Positions 5,324-12,219 of a stretch of DNA of 12,333 nt are shown here, one piece after another. Location of the stretch: positions 1-12,333 of the forward strand of contig JAPLHG010000015.1 in the NCBI GenBank assembly GCA_026389745.1, given 5' to 3'. A program made the translations under genes and the position numbers. Origin of the DNA: Chloroflexota bacterium. GTDB lineage: Bacteria; Chloroflexota; Dehalococcoidia; Dehalococcoidales; Fen-1064. The notes beneath the pieces are model-generated. The model searched no databases. It had not been told where the DNA came from and saw nothing but the letters and a program-made list of their open reading frames with translations. Each line of letters begins with the position of its first letter. The stretch's first letter is position 1.

Positions 5324-7549
5324 TTGCGGAAACTCATTAAACATCTCAAACCTTTCGTCTGGTCTATTGCGGCGATATTCGTTCTTTTGTTTGCTCAGGC
5401 AATGGCTGACCTCTCGTTACCGGGTTATATGGCTGACATCGTAAACGTTGGTGTACAGCAAAACGGCATTGAAAATTCAGTCCCACAGGCTATCAGTGCC
5501 AGTGAATTCAATAAACTCACATTGTTTATGGCTGACAATGATAAGACACAGGTAACCAGGGACTACATTTTGCTCGATAAACAATCCCTTTCCGCGGGGG
5601 ACTATGCAAGATATCTGAAAACCTATCCTCAGCTAGCTACTACTTCAATATACAAACTTAACATAAATGGTAAGGCCGAGCTCGTTCAGCTAAACACGAT
5701 TTTTGAGAAATCCATCCCGGTGGTGGCTACCATCGAACAAAATGGAATTTCTGCCTTGGTAGGAAGTACTCTGCAAATTCCTGCCGGTGTAGACCCATTT
5801 GCAGTGATTGCTCAATTGCCGCCTACCCAACTTAATGCGATTCGTAATGCGGCGGTGACGCAGTTGAATTCTATTTCGGAAAGTCTATTAAACCAATATT
5901 CATCAGTTTATATTTCAGCCGAATATAAAGCACTGGGCATTAATGTCAGCAGTATACAAACCAATTACATGCTCAGAATCGGTCTGCTCATGCTACTCCT
6001 CACGCTTGCAAGCGTGGTCTGTTCCGTAACTGTGGGCTATTTATCGGCGCGTATTGCTGCCGGATTGGGACGCAACCTACGCCGACAATTATTTGTACGA
6101 GTAGAAAACTTTTCTAATACCGAATTTGATAAGTTCTCCACTGCTTCCCTGATTACGAGGTCGACTAACGACATTACTCAGATACAAATGCTTATGGTTA
6201 TGCTCTTCAGGGTTGTCTTCTATGCCCCCATACTTGGTGTGGGTGGCATTCTTAAGGTGATTGGTGCCGATAGGTCAATGCTGTGGATTATCGCCGCGGC
6301 GGTCGGTGCAATGCTGACCATGATGGCTGTCATGTTCACGGTTGCTATCCCGAAATTCCAATCTATGCAGAAACTCATTGATAAGCTGAATCTGGTGATG
6401 CGTGAAACCCTTGCCGGGCTGATGGTCATACGGGCGTTCAACACGCAGAAGTATGAAGAGGGAAGGTTCGATGCTGCAAATACGGATCTGACGAAAACGA
6501 GCCTATTTATCGACCGCGTGCTGGTATTCATGATGCCGGCCATGATGCTGATTATGAACGGCGTTATGGTTCTCATTGTATGGGTTGGCTCTCACCAGGT
6601 TAACGCCGGCACAATGCAAGTCGGGAATATGATGGCTTTCATGCAGTACGCGATGCAGATTATCTTCTCCTTCCTTATGGTGTCGATAGTGTTCGTTATA
6701 TTGCCGCGCGCCAGTGTTTCTGCTGTTAGAATTAGTGAAGTGCTGGAAACCGAACTTGTCATAAAGGACCCCGAGGAACCCCAGAAATTCAATAGTGGTT
6801 TGAGAGGAGTGGTGGAATTTCAGGATGTTACATTCCACTATCCGGGCGCCGAAGATGATGTGCTGAAAAATATTACCTTTACTGCAAAGCCTGGCCAGAC
6901 AACAGCCTTGATTGGAAGCACGGGAAGCGGCAAATCCACCCTTATAAATCTGATACCACGTTTCTATGATGCCACCGGCGGTAAAGTCCTTGTTGACGGG
7001 ATTGACGTGAGGAATGTGACACAACACGATTTGCGGGACAAAATAGGGTATGTGTCACAGAAGGCGGTATTATTCTCCGGCACGATTGGAAGCAATATCA
7101 GGTACGCCAACGAAAATGCCACCGACGGAGAGGTGGCTAGATATGCCGAGACTGCCCAAGCTCTGGATTTTATCGCAGAAAGTGGCCAGGGCTACGGCAC
7201 AGTTGTGGCTCAGGGGGGGATGAACTTGTCCGGAGGGCAGAAGCAAAGACTGGCAATTGCCCGTGCGCTTGCCAAGAAACCGGAAATTTACATTTTTGAT
7301 GATAGCTTGTCGGCACTTGATTTCAGGACCGACGCGGCTCTCAGGAGGGCGCTCAAAAAAGAAACAAGTAGTGCCGCGGTGCTGATTGTTACCCAGAGAG
7401 TAAGCACCGTACTGGCGGCGGATCAGATTGTGGTGCTGGACAACGGCGAGATTGCCGGCATCGGCACACATAAGGAACTCATGGAGAGTTGTAGTGTCTA
7501 TCAGGAAATTGCGCTGTCCCAGTTGTCAAAGGAGGAGCTCGTTCGATGA
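5324..7549 (+). CDS. ABC exporter subunit with degenerate ATP site (heterodimer partner A)
   Basis: This 741-aa half-transporter has TM1 at residues 12-30, a long external segment (about 35-215), TM2 at about 216-240, further membrane helices at about 290-345 and 400-460, and an ATPase domain from about 490. Walker A is GSTGSGKST (531-539), the Q-loop Q579, and the signature a canonical LSGGQ (635-639). Walker B is IYIFDD (655-660), with Asp660 where the catalytic Glu should be. The H-loop reads VTQR, with Gln691 replacing His. These two losses mark the degenerate half of heterodimeric exporters such as TM287/288, BmrCD and LmrCD. The start is TTG 5324 with GGAGG (5308-5312) 11 bases upstream. 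The codon just before is an in-frame TAA, and the first internal Met would cut TM1. It overlaps the next gene by ATGA. The substrate is unknown, possibly a drug or lipid. Confidence 0.93.
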   Translation: MRKLIKHLKPFVWSIAAIFVLLFAQAMADLSLPGYMADIVNVGVQQNGIENSVPQAISASEFNKLTLFMADNDKTQVTRDYILLDKQSLSAGDYARYLKTYPQLATTSIYKLNINGKAELVQLNTIFEKSIPVVATIEQNGISALVGSTLQIPAGVDPFAVIAQLPPTQLNAIRNAAVTQLNSISESLLNQYSSVYISAEYKALGINVSSIQTNYMLRIGLLMLLLTLASVVCSVTVGYLSARIAAGLGRNLRRQLFVRVENFSNTEFDKFSTASLITRSTNDITQIQMLMVMLFRVVFYAPILGVGGILKVIGADRSMLWIIAAAVGAMLTMMAVMFTVAIPKFQSMQKLIDKLNLVMRETLAGLMVIRAFNTQKYEEGRFDAANTDLTKTSLFIDRVLVFMMPAMMLIMNGVMVLIVWVGSHQVNAGTMQVGNMMAFMQYAMQIIFSFLMVSIVFVILPRASVSAVRISEVLETELVIKDPEEPQKFNSGLRGVVEFQDVTFHYPGAEDDVLKNITFTAKPGQTTALIGSTGSGKSTLINLIPRFYDATGGKVLVDGIDVRNVTQHDLRDKIGYVSQKAVLFSGTIGSNIRYANENATDGEVARYAETAQALDFIAESGQGYGTVVAQGGMNLSGGQKQRLAIARALAKKPEIYIFDDSLSALDFRTDAALRRALKKETSSAAVLIVTQRVSTVLAADQIVVLDNGEIAGIGTHKELMESCSVYQEIALSQLSKEELVR

Positions 7550-9489
7550 CTCAACCAAATGACACACAAAAAACAGTCAGCGGCGCAACAGGCTTTGGGC
7601 CAATGAGAGGTGGCCCTATGGGAAGGGGTCGCATGGGTGGGGGACCCGGTGGGCACATGGCAATGATGGGTGGCGAAAAGCCAAAGAGTTTCAGAAAGAC
7701 CATGAAAACCTTTTTGAAGTATCTCAACCCGTACCGTGTTTCGCTCATCCTAGTGCTGGTTTTTGCTATTGCCAGTACCGTTTTTATGATATTGGGTCCT
7801 AAACTGCTTGGTAAGGCTACCACTAAACTCTTTGAAGGCATCGTGGCAAAGGCAATGCATGTTCCCGGTGCGGCAATCGATTTTACCTATATCGGTCGAA
7901 TCGCCATCATTTTGTTTGGCTTGTATCTTCTGAGCGCTCTTTTCAATTATATCCAGGGCTATATCATGTCCGGCATCGCCATGAAGGTCACATACATGTT
8001 CCGGAAGAATATCGCGGAGAAGATAAAACGGATGCCCCTCAAATACTTCGATACAAAGACGCACGGTGAGGTTCTGAGTCGCGTTACGAACGATATTGAT
8101 ACTATCAGCACGACTTTGACGCAGAACCTGTCACAGATTGTTACTTCGGTAACCACTATTATTGGGGTTCTTGTGATGATGCTGACCATCAGCTGGCTGA
8201 TGACCGTTGTGGCGTTGGCAATTCTTCCGCTGTCTTTTGTGCTGATAAGCGTCGTGGTAAAGGCGTCTCAGAAATACTTCCAGAAACAGCAGGTCTATCT
8301 GGGACACGTTGATGGGCACGTTGAGGAAATGTATGGCGGTCATATCGTGATGAAGGCCTTCAATGGCGAAGAGAAATCTATCCAGCAGTTTGACAGGCTC
8401 AACGAAGAGCTGTATGGCGCCGGATGGAAGTCTCAATTCCTGTCCGGCATGATGATGCCGGTCATGACCTTCGTAGGCAACTTGGCCTATGTCGGTGTGA
8501 GCATTCTCGGTGGTTATCTTGCCGTCCGCGGGACTATTGGGGTTGGCGATATTCTGGCATTCATCCAGTATGTGAGGTCGTTCACCCAGCCTATTACACA
8601 GACGGCGAACATTGCCAATGTTTTGCAGTCCACCGTGGCGGCAGCCGAGCGCGTTTTTGAGTTCCTTGATGAAGAAGAGGAAGTAGCGGAACCCGCTGAT
8701 GCCGTTAAGCTGTCGGTAGTTAACGGGAGCGTATCCTTCCAGAATGTACGTTTTGGCTACAAACCTGACAGAGTAGTCATCCATGATTTCTCGGCAGACA
8801 TCAAACCCGGGCAAAAAGTGGCCCTTGTTGGTCCCACCGGTGCCGGCAAAACAACTATCGTTAAATTGCTTATGCGTTTTTACGATGTTAACAGCGGGTC
8901 TATTTCGGTTGATGGAGTTGATATAAGAAAATTCAGGCGGCAGGACCTCCGTAGCATGTTTGGTATGGTCTTGCAGGATACATGGTTGTTTGGCGGAACC
9001 ATTAGAGAGAACATACGGTACGGAAACCTCAACGCAACCAATGAGGCAGTGGTAGCGGCGGCAAAGATGGCTAATGTCGACCATTTTGTGCGTACTTTAC
9101 CGCATAGTTACGATATGGAGTTGAATGAAGAGTCCAGCAACATCTCACAGGGGCAAAAGCAACTCTTAACCATAGCCCGTGCATTCCTCGCCAATCCCAA
9201 GATACTGATCCTTGACGAGGCAACTAGCTCGGTTGATACGAGAACGGAAATCCTTATCCAAAAAGCGATGGGGAATTTGATGAAAGGAAGAACGAGTTTC
9301 GTTATTGCTCACCGCCTGTCCACAATACGCGATGCTGATATCATTCTTGTAATAAACGATGGAGATGTTGTGGAACAGGGCAAACATGAAGAGTTGCTGG
9401 CCGCAAATGGTTTTTATGCGTCACTATATAGAAGCCAGTTTGAGATTGGTCCCGCAGAGTTGGGGATAGTTCCCGGCGAGCGACACTGA
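7546..9489 (+). CDS. ABC exporter subunit with consensus catalytic residues (heterodimer partner B)
   Basis: This 647-aa half-transporter has a cytoplasmic, flexible Gly/Met/Arg-rich head (residues 18-43, repeats of GPM, GRG and GGG) followed by six membrane helices (about 62-350) and an ATPase domain from about 395. Walker A is GPTGAGKTT (429-437), the Q-loop Q477, and Walker B ILILDE (553-558) with catalytic Glu558. The D-loop is SSVD and the switch is His589. The signature is altered to ISQGQ (533-537). Paired with the upstream subunit, its intact Walker and switch residues meet the partner's LSGGQ to make the working ATP site, while its ISQGQ faces the partner's defective Walker B. ATG 7546 overlaps the previous stop (ATGA), with GGAGGAG upstream, so the subunits are made in equal amounts. 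An alternative identity as a homodimeric exporter is unlikely. Confidence 0.94.
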   Translation: MTQPNDTQKTVSGATGFGPMRGGPMGRGRMGGGPGGHMAMMGGEKPKSFRKTMKTFLKYLNPYRVSLILVLVFAIASTVFMILGPKLLGKATTKLFEGIVAKAMHVPGAAIDFTYIGRIAIILFGLYLLSALFNYIQGYIMSGIAMKVTYMFRKNIAEKIKRMPLKYFDTKTHGEVLSRVTNDIDTISTTLTQNLSQIVTSVTTIIGVLVMMLTISWLMTVVALAILPLSFVLISVVVKASQKYFQKQQVYLGHVDGHVEEMYGGHIVMKAFNGEEKSIQQFDRLNEELYGAGWKSQFLSGMMMPVMTFVGNLAYVGVSILGGYLAVRGTIGVGDILAFIQYVRSFTQPITQTANIANVLQSTVAAAERVFEFLDEEEEVAEPADAVKLSVVNGSVSFQNVRFGYKPDRVVIHDFSADIKPGQKVALVGPTGAGKTTIVKLLMRFYDVNSGSISVDGVDIRKFRRQDLRSMFGMVLQDTWLFGGTIRENIRYGNLNATNEAVVAAAKMANVDHFVRTLPHSYDMELNEESSNISQGQKQLLTIARAFLANPKILILDEATSSVDTRTEILIQKAMGNLMKGRTSFVIAHRLSTIRDADIILVINDGDVVEQGKHEELLAANGFYASLYRSQFEIGPAELGIVPGERH

Positions 9490-9504
9490 CTGGCAAAAAT
9501 CTGT

Positions 9505-9525
9505 GGTGGAATCGCCCTGTTCACC
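9505..9525. terminator. Weak hairpin between convergent genes
   Basis: GGTGgAA (9505-9511) can pair with TTCACC (9520-9525) with one bulged G and an 8-base loop. It lies in the 36 bases between the exporter operon and the convergent small gene. There is no U-tract, so terminator function is uncertain. Confidence 0.25.
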
Positions 9526-9702
9526 CTAGTCCTCTATCTGGGCAATGTCATCTTGGTCTAATATATAGGTCTTGCCGGTGTCCAAACTGGTGACGACAAT
9601 ATAAGGAAATTTGGCCACAATTTTCTGGTCTGTGGTATAAATGTAATTGCTCCCTACTTTCTTTCGTCCCTTTAGTGTAAGCCATACTCTTTTGTTCGTC
9701 AT
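9526..9702 (-). CDS. Small protein of unknown function
   Basis: This is a 58-aa protein that I do not recognise. It starts basic (TNKRVWLTLKGRKKVGSNY), has a beta-rich middle (KFPYIVVTSLDTGKTYIL) and ends acidic (DQDDIAQIED). It could be a small SH3-like or beta-barrel fold, but that is a guess. ATG 9702 is chosen because AGAAGG lies nine bases upstream. ATG 9711 and ATG 9750 in the same frame have no properly spaced site. It converges on the exporter operon and is not part of it. The reading frame looks protein-like, with a mixed and non-repetitive composition. Confidence 0.5.
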   Translation of the reverse strand: MTNKRVWLTLKGRKKVGSNYIYTTDQKIVAKFPYIVVTSLDTGKTYILDQDDIAQIED

Positions 9703-9755
9703 TTCCGTCATCCTTCTTCCAATGGACGAGTTAGCGCAGATGACGACCATTGTGT

Positions 9756-9767
9756 AACCCTAGGGTT
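9756..9767. repeat. 12-bp perfect palindrome AACCCTAGGGTT
   Basis: A perfect palindrome lies 53 bases upstream of the minus-strand small gene. The position would suit an operator for that gene. No second copy was noticed in the window. Confidence 0.35.
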
Positions 9768-10177
9768 TCTAATTCAAACTACTACGGTAATACTAAACCC
9801 GCGCAATGCCGCCTGTCAATGAATTTTATGAATACAGAAACCGCTTCCCTAGAGAACTACAAGTGATGCGGTCGCCCCATACTGTATTTAGGCATAGGAA
9901 GATTCCTCTCGTAGCTCTTCCTACGCCACTTTCCTCTTTATTGTAGTAAATACATTCTTCATGCTTCACGGACAGAGGCTCCACTGGCGGACTGAACATA
10001 TTTACAGTCCTTTCTCCATTTGATAGGCTGGAAATTGATCCTGCGGGGCCTGGTGGCCAGTTCCCTTGTCATTCCCCGTCAACGGACAGCGTTGACATTT
10101 TGCGGGGGGGACTACGGTTGCCACCAAAGAACCTAGCAACTCCGAATGACCTGTTTATTATCGCTAGGGATGGCAAA
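9768..10177. other. Non-genic stretch with a start-less open frame
   Basis: No complete gene is seen. On the plus strand a frame is free of stops from 9950 to the TGA at 10256-10258 (about 102 codons). It contains a protein-like stretch (FDRLEIDPAGPGGQF, then LPPKNLATPNDLFIIARDG), but it has no ATG before 10178 and no ribosome binding site at the possible TTG starts. It may be a gene remnant that lost its 5' end, or chance. A 15-codon frame at 9822 (MNFMNTETASLENYK) leads nowhere. Confidence 0.35.
9891..9927 (+). terminator. Long imperfect hairpin, terminator-like
   Basis: GGCATAGGAAGA (9891-9902) pairs with TCTTCCTACGCC (9916-9927) over 12 positions with a single A-C mismatch and a 13-base loop. 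A pyrimidine-rich run ACTTTCCTCTTTATTG follows. It could be an intrinsic terminator on the plus strand or part of a small structured RNA. No gene ends close before it on this strand. Confidence 0.4.
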
Positions 10178-10258
10178 ATGCCACAAAGGCCCATAGAGAA
10201 CTTGATTAAGAACACGGGGATGAACAACGATTTCGACGTCAAAGGAGAGATGAGATGA
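10178..10258 (+). CDS. Possible 26-aa peptide, coupled to the next
   Basis: ATG 10178 is preceded by AGGGA (10166-10170) at a spacing of seven bases. The peptide is MPQRPIENLIKNTGMNNDFD plus six residues, near neutral. Its TGA overlaps the ATG of the next small frame (ATGA), the usual sign of translational coupling. It lies at the end of a longer stop-free frame that has no visible start. Function is unknown, and it may be the tail of a decayed gene. Confidence 0.3.
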   Translation: MPQRPIENLIKNTGMNNDFDVKGEMR

Positions 10259-10347
10259 AACAGTCAAAGACAGTTGTTAGCAGCAAAACCCGCGCCAAAA
10301 CTAAGACTTCATTAGCCCGCAAGTATCCAAGAAACGCCAAAATGTGA
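10255..10347 (+). CDS. Possible 30-aa strongly basic peptide
   Basis: ATG 10255 has an excellent AAAGGAG (10241-10247) seven bases upstream. The peptide has ten Lys/Arg in 30 residues and only one hydrophobic patch (TVV), with repeats of the type KT/KTK. It resembles small nucleic-acid-binding or ribosome-associated peptides in composition only. It overlaps the preceding small frame by ATGA and ends 75 bases before the next gene. It is too short for a firm call. Confidence 0.35.
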   Translation: MKQSKTVVSSKTRAKTKTSLARKYPRNAKM

Positions 10348-10354
10348 CCTGCTC

Positions 10355-10383
10355 TTGACGGCTCTATTAAAGTGGAGTAAATT
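10355..10383 (+). promoter_or_regulatory. Promoter of the ornithine cyclodeaminase-like gene
   Basis: TTGACG (10355-10360, 5/6) is followed by a 17-base spacer and TAAATT (10378-10383, 4/6). The start would fall near 10390, about 33 bases before ATG 10423. A strong AGGAGGG (10385-10391) lies at the very beginning of this transcript and is too far from the ATG to act on it directly. An 11-codon frame (ATG 10406 to TAG 10441) overlaps the gene start. Confidence 0.5.
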
Positions 10384-10422
10384 CAGGAGGGAATTTGCAA
10401 TAGCAATGAGAGTTACTAGCCG

Positions 10423-11385
10423 ATGTCTACACTTTTGCTAGATATAAACGCTGTGAACAACCTAATGAATATGCCAGATGTTATCAATGTGGTTGAAGAG
10501 GCTTTCAGGATGTGGGGTGAGGGTAAAGCAAATATGCCAGCCAAGGCATATTTGCTTGTAGAGCATGGTGATTTTAGGGCAATGCCTGCTGCCTTACCAG
10601 GGTGCGCCGGAATGAAATGGGTAAACACCCACCCTCAAAATCCGTCTCGAAATTTGCCTACGGTTATGGCTATTATGATCTACAATGACCCAGAAACAGG
10701 ATATCCACGAGCAATAATAGATGGGACAAGAATTACGGCCTACCGAACTGGTGCTGCAGCAGCTATCGCTTCCAAGTACCTAGCTCGACGGGATTCGCAT
10801 ACAATTGGAATTGTCGGCGCTGGTTGTCAGGCATACACGCAGATACTAGCTCATGCTGAGTTGTTTGCCCTCAGTTCAATAAATGCCTTTGATATTTCTA
10901 AAGCTGCGGTGGATAGATTAATTAGTTCTTTACCAGAGTTTTCGATTAGGAATTGTTCTGTGCAAGAGGCAGTAGCCTCAGATATTGTATGTACTTTAAC
11001 CCCTTCTCGTAACCCTATTATCAAGAAAGAGTGGGTAATCGCCGGAACACATATAAATGCGGTTGGCGCTGATGCAGCGGGCAAGGAGGAGCTAGATCCC
11101 TCAATATTAAAAGAGGCAATTGTCGTTGTCGATGACTTAAGACAGGCAAGTACTGGTGGGGAGATTAATGTACCAATAAAAGAGGGTATTTATACTATCG
11201 ATGAAGTCTATGGGACACTCTCTGAATTGGTTGTCGGCAAGAAGAAGGGTAGAACAGACAATAAGGCAATTAGTGTCTTTGATTCTACTGGAATTGCTAT
11301 CGAGGACATAGCTGTGGCTAAGTTACTCTTTGAGAAGGCTCAACAAATGGGCGGTTATCCGTCCATTGACCTGATAGGAACATGA
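10423..11385 (+). CDS. Ornithine cyclodeaminase / mu-crystallin family NAD(P) enzyme
   Basis: This 320-aa protein is full length for the family, which includes ornithine cyclodeaminase, archaeal alanine dehydrogenase, and imine or ketimine reductases. Visible motifs are MPAK (residues 38-41), GMKW with the catalytic-type Lys65, DGTRITAYRTGAAAA with Arg108, the Rossmann loop GIVGAGCQA (129-137), GADAAGKEEL with Asp217, and FDSTGIAIEDIA near the C-terminus. In true ornithine cyclodeaminase an Arg normally sits where Lys41 is, so alanine dehydrogenase-like or another amino-acid or imine activity is at least as likely. The preceding in-frame TAG (10417) fixes ATG 10423 as the first start. The ribosome binding site (GAGAG, about 10 bases away) is weak. 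No partner gene is adjacent, so the pathway cannot be told. Confidence 0.88.
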   Translation: MSTLLLDINAVNNLMNMPDVINVVEEAFRMWGEGKANMPAKAYLLVEHGDFRAMPAALPGCAGMKWVNTHPQNPSRNLPTVMAIMIYNDPETGYPRAIIDGTRITAYRTGAAAAIASKYLARRDSHTIGIVGAGCQAYTQILAHAELFALSSINAFDISKAAVDRLISSLPEFSIRNCSVQEAVASDIVCTLTPSRNPIIKKEWVIAGTHINAVGADAAGKEELDPSILKEAIVVVDDLRQASTGGEINVPIKEGIYTIDEVYGTLSELVVGKKKGRTDNKAISVFDSTGIAIEDIAVAKLLFEKAQQMGGYPSIDLIGT

Positions 11386-11530
11386 GGCAGCAGAGAGTAA
11401 ACCAGCTTATCTAATGTCTCAATGTTTATAAATGGTGTCATCTTCACTCTTAATCAAGGTAATAACTTACTCATACCCTACCTCCAGCAAACAATATCTT
11501 GCGCTTGGTGTATCATTGGTGTCGAGGCCA
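11386..11530. other. No gene seen between OCD-family gene and tRNA fragment
   Basis: Only short frames occur. One plus-strand frame (11422-11628) runs across the terminator and the antisense of the tRNA fragment, ends in the VSRAGLGPATT-type translation that antisense tRNA typically gives, and is not a gene. No plus-strand terminator is visible directly after the preceding gene. Confidence 0.5.
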
Positions 11531-11560
11531 ATAAAAAATCGGCCCCAAAAGAGGCCGATT
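11531..11560 (-). terminator. Rho-independent terminator after tRNA-Lys, minus strand
   Basis: AATCGGCC (11537-11544) and GGCCGATT (11553-11560) form a perfect 8-bp stem with an 8-base loop. Read on the minus strand the stem is followed by a run of six T (the A-run at 11533-11538), then ATTGG. It lies 30 bases beyond the CCA end of the tRNA fragment, where the terminator of the original tRNA gene would stand. Confidence 0.85.
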
Positions 11561-11590
11561 CCAGCTATTTTAGCTTCGATTTCCAGATTA

Positions 11591-11636
11591 TGGTGAGCCG
11601 TGCGGGACTCGGACCTGCGACCACCTGATTAAAAGT
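11591..11636 (-). pseudogene. tRNA-Lys(UUU) 3' fragment, probable attachment site
   Basis: On the minus strand the sequence reads ACTTTTAATCAGG (anticodon loop with anticodon TTT and the 3' anticodon stem), then GTGGTC, a T-arm GCAGG-TCCGAGT-CCCGC, acceptor strand ACGGCTC, discriminator A, and an encoded CCA. The 5' half is missing: the bases that should pair with TCAGG and all of the D-arm and 5' acceptor strand are replaced by unrelated sequence. The T-arm also has an A-C mismatch and TCC instead of TTC at the start of the loop, so the copy is decayed. A 3' half starting in the anticodon loop is what integrase-mediated insertion into a tRNA gene leaves at the far end of an element. Confidence 0.82.
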
Positions 11637-11662
11637 TATGCAGTCAATTTTCAAGATTTCAG

Positions 11663-12061
11663 GTGGTATCCGAAGCTGGAATCGGTACAAAAACTATTCA
11701 ATTCTTAACCAATCAGGTTGACAACCGCTATAAAAATACGTACGGCTCTGAACTCTCAGAGCCATTATTACCCTATCATCAGTTGCCCTTGTTGTCAAGA
11801 GACCGCTTAGTTCTCCATAAAATACAATCCAGTCCTGATGTAAAAGACAATATCAAGAAACTGGCTGACGCTCCTATAGAAACTGTACTGAATTACGCTT
11901 TTGCACTCAATCGAAGCAACTTTCAGATACCACTATCTTCGATTGGCAACGTAAGAATCGGCGCTTTCAATTGGAATCCATTCCCGCATATCTGCCTGAC
12001 TGTAACCTATTTCGATGGCAAACACCCTATTTTTACCAAGAACGAATATCGTCAAATGTAA
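11663..12061 (+). CDS. Orphan hypothetical protein next to the attachment site
   Basis: This is a 132-aa frame that I do not recognise. The composition is protein-like, with varied codons, and it has aromatic stretches (FNWNPFPHICLTVTYF, residues 102-117). No signal peptide, membrane segment or known motif is seen. GTG 11663 is the first listed start, but it has no ribosome binding site and the frame is open back to 11633, just at the edge of the tRNA fragment. The true gene may therefore be truncated at the 5' end, or start further in. No clear terminator follows directly. It is the first frame inside the putative island. Confidence 0.4.
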   Translation: MVSEAGIGTKTIQFLTNQVDNRYKNTYGSELSEPLLPYHQLPLLSRDRLVLHKIQSSPDVKDNIKKLADAPIETVLNYAFALNRSNFQIPLSSIGNVRIGAFNWNPFPHICLTVTYFDGKHPIFTKNEYRQM

Positions 12062-12154
12062 TTAGGATTGACTATGACCAAAATACTCATAAACAAACCG
12101 TAAGTATTTTACCCGGCAAATCTGACGCCATGCGACGAGTCGCTTAGCAACAAA
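12062..12154. other. Short intergenic stretch
   Basis: No gene is visible. It contains a small inverted repeat GCGAC-GA-GTCGC at 12132-12143. Nothing else is supported. Confidence 0.4.
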
Positions 12155-12188
12155 AGAGATCTGGGGGATTTCGCTCCCCCAGATCTCT
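12155..12188 (-). terminator. Strong hairpin terminator of the right-edge gene
   Basis: A perfect 14-bp stem (12155-12168 with 12175-12188), with GGGGG/CCCCC at its top and a 6-base loop TTTCGC. Read on the minus strand it is followed by TTTTGTTG, a short T-tract, and lies 31 bases beyond the stop of the minus-strand gene. On the plus strand no T-run follows, so the minus strand is the likely direction. Confidence 0.8.
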
Positions 12189-12219
12189 AATAACCAAGGT
12201 CTAAGTTAACTTCTGGCGG

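Noticed and set aside
7597..7674. Gly/Met-rich codon repeats at the start of exporter subunit B as a DNA repeat
   Set aside because: It is in frame and coding; such Gly/Met/Arg-rich heads are common on this type of subunit, so it is a protein feature, not an independent repeat.
8131..9084. 317-codon minus-strand frame inside exporter subunit B
   Set aside because: It lies wholly antisense to a clear ABC gene, is His/Cys/Asn rich in an unnatural way, and is a codon-bias shadow.
11422..11628. 68-codon plus-strand frame
   Set aside because: It crosses a terminator hairpin and the antisense of the tRNA fragment, ends in the typical antisense-tRNA translation, and has no protein-like features.
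4204..12100. 12-base direct repeat ATAAACAAACCG at 4204-4215 and 12089-12100
   Set aside because: A few identical 12-mers are expected by chance in a window of this size, and flanking bases do not match.
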